Below are positions 1 through 5,188 of a DNA stretch of 7,210 bases, in pieces (within the stretch, counting starts at the first letter, position 1; each line of letters starts with the position of its first letter). The stretch spans positions 1-7,210 of the forward strand of contig DAOVJF010000126.1 in the NCBI GenBank assembly GCA_030673355.1, read 5' to 3'. Source of the stretch: Planctomycetota bacterium. GTDB taxonomy: Bacteria; JAJVIF01; JAPKYR01. Under the pieces are notes generated by a model. The model saw only the letters and a list, made by a program, of their open reading frames with translations. It did not search any database and was not told the origin of the DNA. A program made the position numbers and the translations under genes.

Positions 1-45
1 GGGAGACGGCGGACCGGTCCTGAAATGGGTTAGATGGCTAATCCA

Positions 46-69
46 TACAAAACGCCTGGTTATCAGGCG
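46..69 (-). terminator. Intrinsic terminator of the small minus-strand gene
   Basis: On the minus strand a perfect 6-bp stem CGCCTG/CAGGCG (53-58 with 64-69) with a 5-nt loop is followed at once by TTTTGT (52-47). The stem overlaps the TGA stop (63-65) of the gene at 63-290, which is common for compact terminators. The U-tract is short, so efficiency is uncertain. On the plus strand no T-run follows the hairpin, so it should act mainly in the minus direction. Confidence 0.55.
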
Positions 70-290
70 ATCAGGTCAATAATAGTCTCTGAAATCTCGT
101 TCGCGACCCTGGCGATCGCCGCACCGCTTTTTGCGGTAATTTTGGCCTGGTTCGCAAGGATCATAGCATCCAGAATATCGCCGCGATTAACCGCTTTAAC
201 TGCGTTTAGTAACATTTGTTCCGATTTCCGGAAAGATTCAACCGACGCCTGTATAGCGACTGTTCCCGTGTATGTCGATGTTATATTCAA
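63..290 (-). CDS. Small protein, possibly flagellar rod/hook-like
   Basis: A 75-residue protein starting at TTG 290 (reading LNITSTYTGTVAIQAS). The frame stays open upstream to 353, but three things favour 290: GGAG lies 9 nt upstream (303-300), the sigma-28-like promoter at 338-364 would start transcription downstream of the 353 and 347 starts, and the N-terminus resembles small flagellar rod-type proteins that open with an I-S/T-S-T segment. The C-terminal part (AAIARVANEISETIIDLIA) recalls the helical tail of flagellar rod/hook proteins, where a pattern like V-x-x-A-D/N-E-x-x-x-T-x-x-D is usual. No membrane segment or signal peptide is visible, and the sequence looks mostly helical. The middle NxANxxT motif typical of rod proteins is absent, so the family link is weak and partly inferred from the promoter. 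It is divergent from the GDPD gene and has its own terminator. It could instead be an unrelated small motility or chemotaxis protein. Confidence 0.6.
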   Translation of the reverse strand: MNITSTYTGTVAIQASVESFRKSEQMLLNAVKAVNRGDILDAMILANQAKITAKSGAAIARVANEISETIIDLIA

Positions 291-299
291 CCAGGTCCA

Positions 300-303
300 C
301 TCC
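300..303 (-). promoter_or_regulatory. Ribosome binding site that fixes the TTG start
   Basis: Minus-strand GGAG at 303-300 with a 9-nt gap to TTG at 290-288. The ATG/TTG candidates at 347 and 353 have no comparable site, so this motif decides the start. Confidence 0.5.
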
Positions 304-337
304 AGGTTTAGGTGTAGTACTTGCCTACTTTCTTGAA

Positions 338-364
338 TTTTCGGCATACCCAAATGAAACTTAA
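338..364 (-). promoter_or_regulatory. Sigma-28 (FliA)-type promoter
   Basis: On the minus strand the sequence reads TTAAGTTT (364-357), then exactly 11 nt, then GCCGAAAA (345-338). The enterobacterial FliA consensus is TAAAGTTT-N11-GCCGATAA, so each element matches 7 of 8 and the spacing is exact. Transcription would start near 330, giving an untranslated leader of about 40 nt before the TTG at 290, with the GGAG site inside it. This places the small gene in a late flagellar regulon, assuming the host sigma-28 has a similar consensus. Confidence 0.6.
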
Positions 365-434
365 GGCTTAATTCAGGCTATTTTGGATATCCGACCTTGT
401 TTCCAGCGAGTTCATCGGCTAACCTGCCTGTGTA

Positions 435-1307
435 ATGCGTGCAATTATTATATTTTTACCATTCTTCATTCTTGTTAATGGGGGGTGTATGGCTGTGACT
501 CAGCAAGAACCCGATTCCAGGTTGAGTTCAATTTACCGGTTGGATCAATCCCCGCCCCGGACGCTCATGATCGCCCATCGTTGCGGCGCCGGACTCGGTC
601 CGGAGAATACTAGGGGGACAGTTGTTCAATCGAGTCATTTCCGTCCCGATTACTACGAGATCGATATCCGTCATACAAAAGACAGTATTCCGGTCGCCAT
701 ACATGATGAAACCCTCGACCGCACCACTAACCTTTCCGGCACCATAACGGAAATGACATGGGATGAAATTGTGGATGCTGATGCCGGAAGCTGGTACGGG
801 AGTTTTTTTACGGGTGAAAGCATCCCCCCCACATTCGAGAGAATCCTTGACAGTGTTAACCCATCCCCCCTTTGCATTGAATTAAAGGAGCCTGGTATCA
901 CCAGAGACCAGTGCCTTGGCCTGGTCGAAATTCTTGACGAGAAAAATGATGCTTCTTCAATTGTTTTCAGTTTCCATCAAACAGCCTTAGATACTTTCCG
1001 TTCAGTGGACACTGGTTTCCAGTCGGAAAATTCTGACGGGCAGTCCGAAACCCAAACCATGAGAAGGACAGGTTATCTCTCAACATCGGTTGATGAATAT
1101 GCGTTAAATGGGCCGCATGAGATTGTCGGGCTTCTGCATGATGAATGTACCTATGAAATTGTGGAGCAAATTCACCAGAGCGGTAAAGCGGTCTGGGTCT
1201 GGACCGTAAACGATCCCGTGGATATGTCGCGTCTCGTTCAGATGGAAGTCGATGGCATTATCACAGATTACCCGGACAGGCTGAGGAAAATTCTTCCTCC
1301 CTCCTGA
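435..1307 (+). CDS. Glycerophosphodiester phosphodiesterase, predicted lipoprotein
   Basis: A 290-residue GDPD-family enzyme that should cut glycerophosphodiesters to glycerol-3-phosphate and an alcohol. The N-terminus is a short hydrophobic leader ending NGGC18, a plausible though imperfect lipobox, so it is probably anchored outside the cytoplasmic membrane. The catalytic TIM barrel is evident: AHRCGAGLGPENT (47-59), YEIDIRHTKD (74-83), VAIHDETLDRT (87-97), DAGSWYGSFFTGESIP (116-131), IELKEP (148-153), VWVWTVND (253-260) and GIITDYPDRL (274-283). The acid/base and metal residues H48, E75, D77, H90 and E149 are present. The usual HRG is HRC here (C50). No ribosome site precedes ATG 435; a second ATG at 489 follows a G-rich stretch, but it would lose the leader and the cysteine. 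Family assignment is firm; substrate and localisation are inferred. Confidence 0.9.
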   Translation: MRAIIIFLPFFILVNGGCMAVTQQEPDSRLSSIYRLDQSPPRTLMIAHRCGAGLGPENTRGTVVQSSHFRPDYYEIDIRHTKDSIPVAIHDETLDRTTNLSGTITEMTWDEIVDADAGSWYGSFFTGESIPPTFERILDSVNPSPLCIELKEPGITRDQCLGLVEILDEKNDASSIVFSFHQTALDTFRSVDTGFQSENSDGQSETQTMRRTGYLSTSVDEYALNGPHEIVGLLHDECTYEIVEQIHQSGKAVWVWTVNDPVDMSRLVQMEVDGIITDYPDRLRKILPPS

Positions 1308-1330
1308 GTTTAATTTTTCAATAACTCAGG
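1303..1330 (+). terminator. Hairpin at the GDPD stop, possible terminator
   Basis: CCTGAGTT (1303-1310) and AACTCAGG (1323-1330) form a perfect 8-bp stem that includes the TGA stop, with a 12-nt AT-rich loop. A T-run lies in the loop and none follows the stem, so it is not a classic intrinsic terminator. It may instead protect the mRNA 3' end. Confidence 0.35.
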
Positions 1331-1363
1331 CCAATCCTATTTATTAAATATTGATTCGAGATC

Positions 1364-1405
1364 AGGGGACATCTCTTTTCGCCCGTCGAAAAGCAGGTGT
1401 CCCCT
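1364..1405. repeat. 42-nt palindromic element, GGGGACA type
   Basis: AGGGGACA (1364-1371) pairs with TGTCCCCT (1398-1405). An inner stem TTTTCG (1376-1381) pairs with CGAAAA (1387-1392) around the loop CCCGT. A short imperfect internal section (TCTC against GCAGG) separates the two stems. No T-run follows on either strand, which argues against a terminator. The form resembles REP-type extragenic palindromes; copy number in the genome cannot be judged here. Confidence 0.5.
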
Positions 1406-1408
1406 TCA

Positions 1409-1432
1409 TTAAATATGCCCAATCAATTTTTG
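1409..1432 (+). repeat. 24-bp direct repeat, copy 1
   Basis: Begins TTAAATATGCCCAATC and ends TTTTTG. It is identical over 24 bp to 1548-1571, and the next 8 bp match at 6 positions. The first 8 bp (TTAAATAT) also occur at 1344-1351, on the other side of the palindrome. Confidence 0.85.
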
Positions 1433-1465
1433 CTTATCAAAAAATAACGACACTAAAACGCGTGG

Positions 1466-1537
1466 CGTCGGCAAGCTGAGTGAGACAGTTACACCCGCGT
1501 GCCTTGAAAATCTTTGGGTCGAACGTGCTTGCCGACG
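1466..1537. repeat. 11-bp inverted repeat inside the direct-repeat-bounded segment
   Basis: CGTCGGCAAGC (1466-1476) and GCTTGCCGACG (1527-1537) are perfect inverted copies separated by 50 nt. They sit inside the 115-bp segment (1433-1547) bounded by the two 24-bp direct repeats. The arms could form a long stem-loop in RNA or be the ends of a small element. No convincing coding frame covers it. Confidence 0.6.
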
Positions 1538-1547
1538 TACAGCAATG

Positions 1548-1571
1548 TTAAATATGCCCAATCAATTTTTG
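1548..1571 (+). repeat. 24-bp direct repeat, copy 2
   Basis: Identical to 1409-1432, starting 139 bp downstream of the first copy. This copy lies 58 bp before the kdsB start and so may sit in its upstream control region. Confidence 0.85.
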
Positions 1572-1616
1572 TTTAACAGGATTGGTCTCAGATGTGCGCA
1601 CGGCACGATACTTCAG

Positions 1617-1622
1617 TATAAT
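1617..1622 (+). promoter_or_regulatory. Candidate -10 box of kdsB
   Basis: A perfect TATAAT ends 7 nt before ATG 1630. At the usual distance from a -10, transcription would begin at or within two bases of the ATG, implying a leaderless mRNA. No hexamer close to TTGACA lies 16-18 bp upstream; that zone instead holds the palindrome GTGCGCAC (1594-1601). The match may be chance. Confidence 0.3.
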
Positions 1623-1629
1623 TCCCCTT

Positions 1630-2394
1630 ATGACTAACCTGGCTCTCATAATCCCGGCTAGAAAAGGATCCAAAAGATTCCCGGGTAAAGTTATCCATCC
1701 GATCCTGGGCAAACCTTTAATCCTGTGGGTTGTCGAAGGCGCCAGCCGGTCGAATCTTGCCGGGAAAGTAATTGTCGCCACCGATGATGAAGGAATCGTT
1801 CGGATTGTCCGCGATGCCGGCTTTGAAGCCGAGATGACCCGCGACGATCACCTGTCCGGAACCGACCGGGTATGGGAAGTGGCGGCTAAACTCGATGCGG
1901 ACTGGATCGTTAACCTCCAGGGTGATGAACCGCTTGTGACAGGCGATGTGATTGATTCGCTTGCGGATATTGCCCAGGGTGATGATGGTTCCGGTATAGA
2001 AATGGCAACGCTTGTCAGGCCACTCGATCCGGTGGATGCGAATAACCCGAATCGAGTCAAGGTCGTTATCGACAGACATGAAAACGCGCTTTATTTCTCG
2101 CGTTCACCTATTCCATATAATCCAGCATCGAAATCGACCGCCATAACCCGAGCGCCTGAATATTTTCTGCATATCGGAATTTACCTTTACCGGCGCGATA
2201 TCTTAAAAAAATTTGTCGGCCTCGAACAGGGTGTGCTTGAAAAAACCGAACGCCTTGAACAGCTTCGTGCATTGGAAAACGGGATAAAAATCCGTTGTAT
2301 TAAAACCGGGCATGAATTCCTTGGAGTCGATACGCCCGTAGATGTTCCGGCGGTCGAAGCGGCATTGAGAGCGAAGGGTTTTAAAGGAGAATAG
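1630..2394 (+). CDS. kdsB: 3-deoxy-manno-octulosonate cytidylyltransferase
   Basis: A 254-residue cytoplasmic enzyme, normal for the family. It activates Kdo with CTP to CMP-Kdo plus pyrophosphate, using magnesium. Signature blocks run in order: IIPARKGSKRFPGK (7-20, the nucleotide loop), VIVATDDEGI (47-56), SGTDR (76-80), VNLQGDEP (94-101), YFSRSPIPY (155-163), HIGIYLYR (181-188), LEKTERLEQLRALENG (203-218) and GVDTPVD (232-238). The frame is open back to TTG 1582, but homology starts at the Met of MTNLALIIPAR, so ATG 1630 is chosen. No Shine-Dalgarno precedes it. The conserved STR/L of the loop reads SKRF, a mild change. It lies just upstream of kdtA-lpxK on the same strand and probably shares its transcript; the CMP-Kdo it makes is the donor used by KdtA. 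Confidence 0.95.
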   Translation: MTNLALIIPARKGSKRFPGKVIHPILGKPLILWVVEGASRSNLAGKVIVATDDEGIVRIVRDAGFEAEMTRDDHLSGTDRVWEVAAKLDADWIVNLQGDEPLVTGDVIDSLADIAQGDDGSGIEMATLVRPLDPVDANNPNRVKVVIDRHENALYFSRSPIPYNPASKSTAITRAPEYFLHIGIYLYRRDILKKFVGLEQGVLEKTERLEQLRALENGIKIRCIKTGHEFLGVDTPVDVPAVEAALRAKGFKGE

Positions 2395-2485
2395 GCAAAT
2401 CTGTAACAAGGACATCCGGCTCGATGGCCCCATGATATCATCATCGCAAAATAATCCCGTACCCCCGATCCTCAACTTTTATACT

Positions 2486-4873
2486 ATGTTGTGTACAGCT
2501 CTCGTTCCCATCCTTCATATTTCCAAGCCCCTCCTCGCACTGTACGGAGGTTTCCGCGATACGGTTCCCGAACGTCTCGGCGTCTTTTCCCCCGCTCTCG
2601 ATTCCCTTGAGCAAAAACGTGCCGGCCGTCCGCTGGTCTGGATACATGCGGTCAGTGTAGGGGAAGCATCTGTCGCCGGGGCGTTGATGGCAGAAATAAA
2701 AAAACGTAAACCCGATGCTCTTATCGCGCTTTCGACATCCACATTTACCGGGCGCGATTACATAACCCGAAATCTCGAACCGGACGCGTTATTCTTTTTT
2801 CCACTCGATCTTCCGGGCGTTATGCATCGTCTTGTCGCCAAACTCAGGCCGAACTGTTTTCTCGATATCGAGGTCGAACTCTGGCCGAACCTTTTTAAGG
2901 CGCTATGCGATTTCAATGTCCCTATCGCCCTCGCGAACGGACGGATTTCCGACCGGGCGGCTTCCCCGCCAAGGGCGGTAAAGGGCCTCTACAGGTGGCT
3001 CCTGTCATCGTTCGACGCTCTGTTCATGAGAAGCCGGGAGGATGTCGAACGTGCGGTAGCACTTGGCGCGCCGAGAGAACGAACCCACCTTGCCGGAAAT
3101 TTAAAATTCGCCGCCTGTGGAGAACCTCCGGATATGGGTTCGCGACATGAAACCCGTAAACTCCTTGGTGTGGGTAACAACGGGAAATTACTTGTTGCCG
3201 GCAGTACGCATCCCGGCGAGGACGAACAATTAATTGAGTCATGGCTTGAATTAAAAAAGAAATCCGGCGGCCTTGGAGAAATTCATCTCGTTCTCGCGCC
3301 AAGGCATCTCGAGCAGGTTGACCGGATCGCGAACCTCGTGCGTGAAACCGGTGAGAAAGTAGAACTCTGGACCGACATCTCCGATCGCGGGCATATAAAT
3401 CCCGGCGTACACGCTGTCGTGGTTAATACTATCGGTGAACTGATGCGGCTCTACGCTGCTGCCGATCTCGCGTTTGTGGGTGGAAGCCTTATCAGGCGCG
3501 GCGGGCATAACGTCCTGGAACCTGTCGCGATGGGTGTGCCGACACTTCACGGCCCGTCGATGGATAATTTCCACGACCTGAAAAAAGTCCTCGGTGAGGC
3601 TGACCTGATCATTGAGGTCGAAAATAATGAAGAATTCACACTAACCGCCGAGCGGGTCCTTAAAGATGTTGATCTCACGGAATATCGTGTCAGGGCGAAG
3701 CGGCTGATCGACACGCAGCTCCAGGCCGCGGATATTATCGCCGACTGGGTCGCGTCGAAACTTCCATCCGATAAATCTGTCCCGCTTGTAAGCTACAGAA
3801 AATCCCGGACATCGAAATCCCTGGCCGAAGCTATCCTTCGACCCGTTTATTCCGCCTATGCGAAGGTCAGCCACAAGCGTGTGGGTAGCTATATTAAAAA
3901 CGCCGTTAAACTCGATGTGCCTGTGATTTCTGTCGGCAATATCGCTATCGGGGGAACCGCCAAGACACCGACGGTCAAACATATAGCGGCAAACAGGGTC
4001 CGCCATGGATTCAAGCCCGGGATCGTTCTGAGGGGTTACAAGGGCTCTCTGGAACGCGAATCTTCGCCGCCCGCCCTGGTTTCCGATGGCGATAAAATTT
4101 TCCTCGACTGGACAGAAGCCGGTGATGAGGCGCGGTTGCTCGCGGAAATCCTCCAGGAGGAGCATGTGCCGGTGGCTGTCGGACTCGACCGTATCGAGGC
4201 TTCACGGATGCTCATTACCAACCTTGGCGTCGATTTAATTATCCTCGACGATGGTTTCCAGTTTACGGGATTGAAACGTGAATTCGATCTCGCCCTGATC
4301 GATGCTCTCGCCCCGTTTGGACGCGCGGACGGGGGCCAGGGACTTCTGAGAGAACCCGCGAGCGCGCTCGAACGCGCCGACGCCATCCTTCTCACACGTT
4401 CCGAAGCTGTGCCCGAAATTCGTATCGAGGAAATCAAGCAGAACCTTTTTCATTCGGTCAGGAATCTCCCCCCCATCTTTATCGCCCGTACTGTGGTCAG
4501 AGGTGTCATCGACTGGAAAGGTGATGATCTGGAACCTCTTGAACTCCTGAAAGGCTTACGTGTGGTCGGCTTCGCGGGTATCGGCAACCCGTCCAGTTTC
4601 GAGAAAACAATCGAAAGCCTGGGTTGCGACCTTGCCGACCTGGTTTCATTTGCCGACCATCACCCGTACAATTCCAGGGATATATCCCGGATCGACAACC
4701 ACGCCGGGGACGCGGGCGCTGAGATCCTGGTAACAACCATGAAGGACGCGGTCAGGCTTGAGGGTATGGGGAGTAAATTCAAAACACCCCTGTACTTTGT
4801 GGACATCGGACTCGAGATCGAACACGAGCAGGGATTTATCGACTTCATGTCCGGGAAAGTCGAGCGCGGATAA
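2486..4873 (+). CDS. kdtA-lpxK: Fused Kdo transferase (KdtA/WaaA) and lipid A 4'-kinase (LpxK)
   Basis: One 795-residue frame holds two enzymes. Residues 1 to about 425 are KdtA (GT30), which moves Kdo from CMP-Kdo to lipid IVA: a hydrophobic N-terminal membrane segment, SVGE with catalytic E60, FPLDLP (105-110), ELWPN (131-135), GNLKF (204-208), GSTHPGED (239-246), FVGGSL (330-335), GGHNVLEP (339-346) and GPSMDNF (356-362). Residues about 440-795 are LpxK, which makes lipid IVA with ATP: VGNIAIGGTAKTP (483-495), RGYKG (516-520), GDE (546-548), DDGFQ (588-592), LLREP (620-624), FADHHPY (722-728) and TTMKDAVRL (750-758). Both halves look full length, with no stop or frameshift at the join near base 3775. 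The P-loop reads TAKT instead of TGKT. ATG 2486 was chosen because it matches the usual KdtA N-terminus; the frame is also open to ATG 2432. Neither start has a clear ribosome site. Confidence 0.9.
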   Translation: MLCTALVPILHISKPLLALYGGFRDTVPERLGVFSPALDSLEQKRAGRPLVWIHAVSVGEASVAGALMAEIKKRKPDALIALSTSTFTGRDYITRNLEPDALFFFPLDLPGVMHRLVAKLRPNCFLDIEVELWPNLFKALCDFNVPIALANGRISDRAASPPRAVKGLYRWLLSSFDALFMRSREDVERAVALGAPRERTHLAGNLKFAACGEPPDMGSRHETRKLLGVGNNGKLLVAGSTHPGEDEQLIESWLELKKKSGGLGEIHLVLAPRHLEQVDRIANLVRETGEKVELWTDISDRGHINPGVHAVVVNTIGELMRLYAAADLAFVGGSLIRRGGHNVLEPVAMGVPTLHGPSMDNFHDLKKVLGEADLIIEVENNEEFTLTAERVLKDVDLTEYRVRAKRLIDTQLQAADIIADWVASKLPSDKSVPLVSYRKSRTSKSLAEAILRPVYSAYAKVSHKRVGSYIKNAVKLDVPVISVGNIAIGGTAKTPTVKHIAANRVRHGFKPGIVLRGYKGSLERESSPPALVSDGDKIFLDWTEAGDEARLLAEILQEEHVPVAVGLDRIEASRMLITNLGVDLIILDDGFQFTGLKREFDLALIDALAPFGRADGGQGLLREPASALERADAILLTRSEAVPEIRIEEIKQNLFHSVRNLPPIFIARTVVRGVIDWKGDDLEPLELLKGLRVVGFAGIGNPSSFEKTIESLGCDLADLVSFADHHPYNSRDISRIDNHAGDAGAEILVTTMKDAVRLEGMGSKFKTPLYFVDIGLEIEHEQGFIDFMSGKVERG

Positions 4874-4979
4874 TAATTCTTCCAAAAGACCGGGAAGGTT
4901 GAAGGCGGATAATAAATCTGACAATAGATCGGGAAAGTTGAAGGCGGATAATAATTTTTCTAATCGATCGGGAAAGTTT
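4852..4979. repeat. 39-bp tandem repeat overlapping the lpxK stop
   Basis: Units start at 4852, 4891 and 4930, each with CGGGAA(A/G)GT and GGCGGATAATAA or close variants. A fourth partial unit (CGGGAAAGTT) starts at 4969. By hand, units 2 and 3 match at 32 of 39 positions, and units 1 and 3 at 31. The first unit contains the final codons and TAATAA of kdtA-lpxK. Because 39 is a multiple of three, each later unit repeats a GKVEGG-stop-stop reading in the same frame. This looks like tandem duplication of the gene's 3' end. Confidence 0.85.
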
Positions 4980-4992
4980 CGAAAAGGGAACT

Positions 4993-5039
4993 GGTGCCGC
5001 CTCCACAATCGCCAAGTCCGGTGCCGCCTCCACAATCGC
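4993..5039. repeat. 20-bp direct repeat, two copies
   Basis: GGTGCCGCCTCCACAATCGC occurs at 4993-5012 and again, identical, at 5020-5039, with a 27-bp period. It begins shortly after the 39-bp tandem repeat. Either copy can pair with the arm at 5043-5057 (see the hairpin entry). Confidence 0.85.
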
Positions 5040-5057
5040 GGAGCGATTTTGGAGGTG
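5025..5057. other. Strong hairpin downstream of kdtA-lpxK
   Basis: CCTCCACAATCGC (5027-5039) pairs with GCGATTTTGGAGG (5043-5055) with a single C/T mismatch and a 3-nt GGA loop. G5026-T5056 and C5025-G5057 extend the stem to 15 positions. No T-run follows on either strand, so it is not a standard intrinsic terminator, although it may end or protect the lpxK transcript. The upstream repeat copy (4998-5012) can replace the left arm. Confidence 0.5.
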
Positions 5058-5126
5058 AATCTGCTTATGGTGACTTTCAGAATATAGTTAAGGAGATAGT
5101 TCGCATCTGGGATAGACCGATAAATT

Positions 5127-5154
5127 TTGAATAATTACAGCATGATGGTATAAT
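5127..5154 (+). promoter_or_regulatory. Sigma-70 promoter of the propeller lipoprotein
   Basis: TTGAAT (5127-5132), a 16-bp spacer, then TATAAT (5149-5154), with TG one base upstream of the hexamer (5146-5147), an extended -10. Transcription would start near 5161, leaving a leader of about 28 nt that contains the GGAGG site. It is the best-matching promoter in the window and suggests the lipoprotein is expressed separately from kdtA-lpxK. Confidence 0.65.
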
Positions 5155-5176
5155 GATTAATGTTAATGTGTGAAAT

Positions 5177-5181
5177 GGAGG
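5177..5181 (+). promoter_or_regulatory. Ribosome binding site of the lipoprotein gene
   Basis: GGAGG at 5177-5181, 7 nt before ATG 5189. It is a strong site that fixes the start, in contrast to the LPS genes upstream, which have none. Confidence 0.75.
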
Positions 5182-5188
5182 TATCACA

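Noticed and set aside
1..33. Possible 3' end of an upstream plus-strand gene (stop TAG at 31-33)
   Set aside because: Only ten codons are visible, other frames also end nearby, and nothing identifies the product.
34..336. 100-codon plus-strand frame opposite the small minus-strand gene
   Set aside because: It is a shadow. The minus strand has a promoter, ribosome site and terminator for its gene; the plus frame has none.
397..425. Possible promoter of the GDPD gene (TTGTTT, 17 bp, TAACCT)
   Set aside because: Each hexamer matches the sigma-70 consensus at only about half of its positions, which is no better than chance in a sequence of this size.
1433..1547. Short translated frames across the segment between the direct repeats
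   Set aside because: No start signal and no recognisable protein; the inverted repeat structure explains the region better.
1409..1571. CRISPR array
   Set aside because: There are only two 24-bp repeats, separated by a 115-bp segment, with no regular spacers and no cas genes nearby.
4646..5035. Minus-strand frame with leucine-rich 13-residue repeats
   Set aside because: It looks protein-like only because the 39-bp unit is a multiple of three. It overlaps lpxK antisense, and no promoter or start signal was seen.
4758..5087. 109-codon plus-strand frame with 13-residue repeats
   Set aside because: It starts inside lpxK in another frame with no ribosome site. Its repeats simply follow from the 39-bp DNA repeat.
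5067..5087. Six-codon frame (MVTFRI) after GGAGG at 5051-5055
   Set aside because: The GGAGG is an arm of the hairpin, spacing is 11 nt, and the frame lies upstream of the mapped-looking promoter of the next gene, so an upstream-ORF role is not supported.
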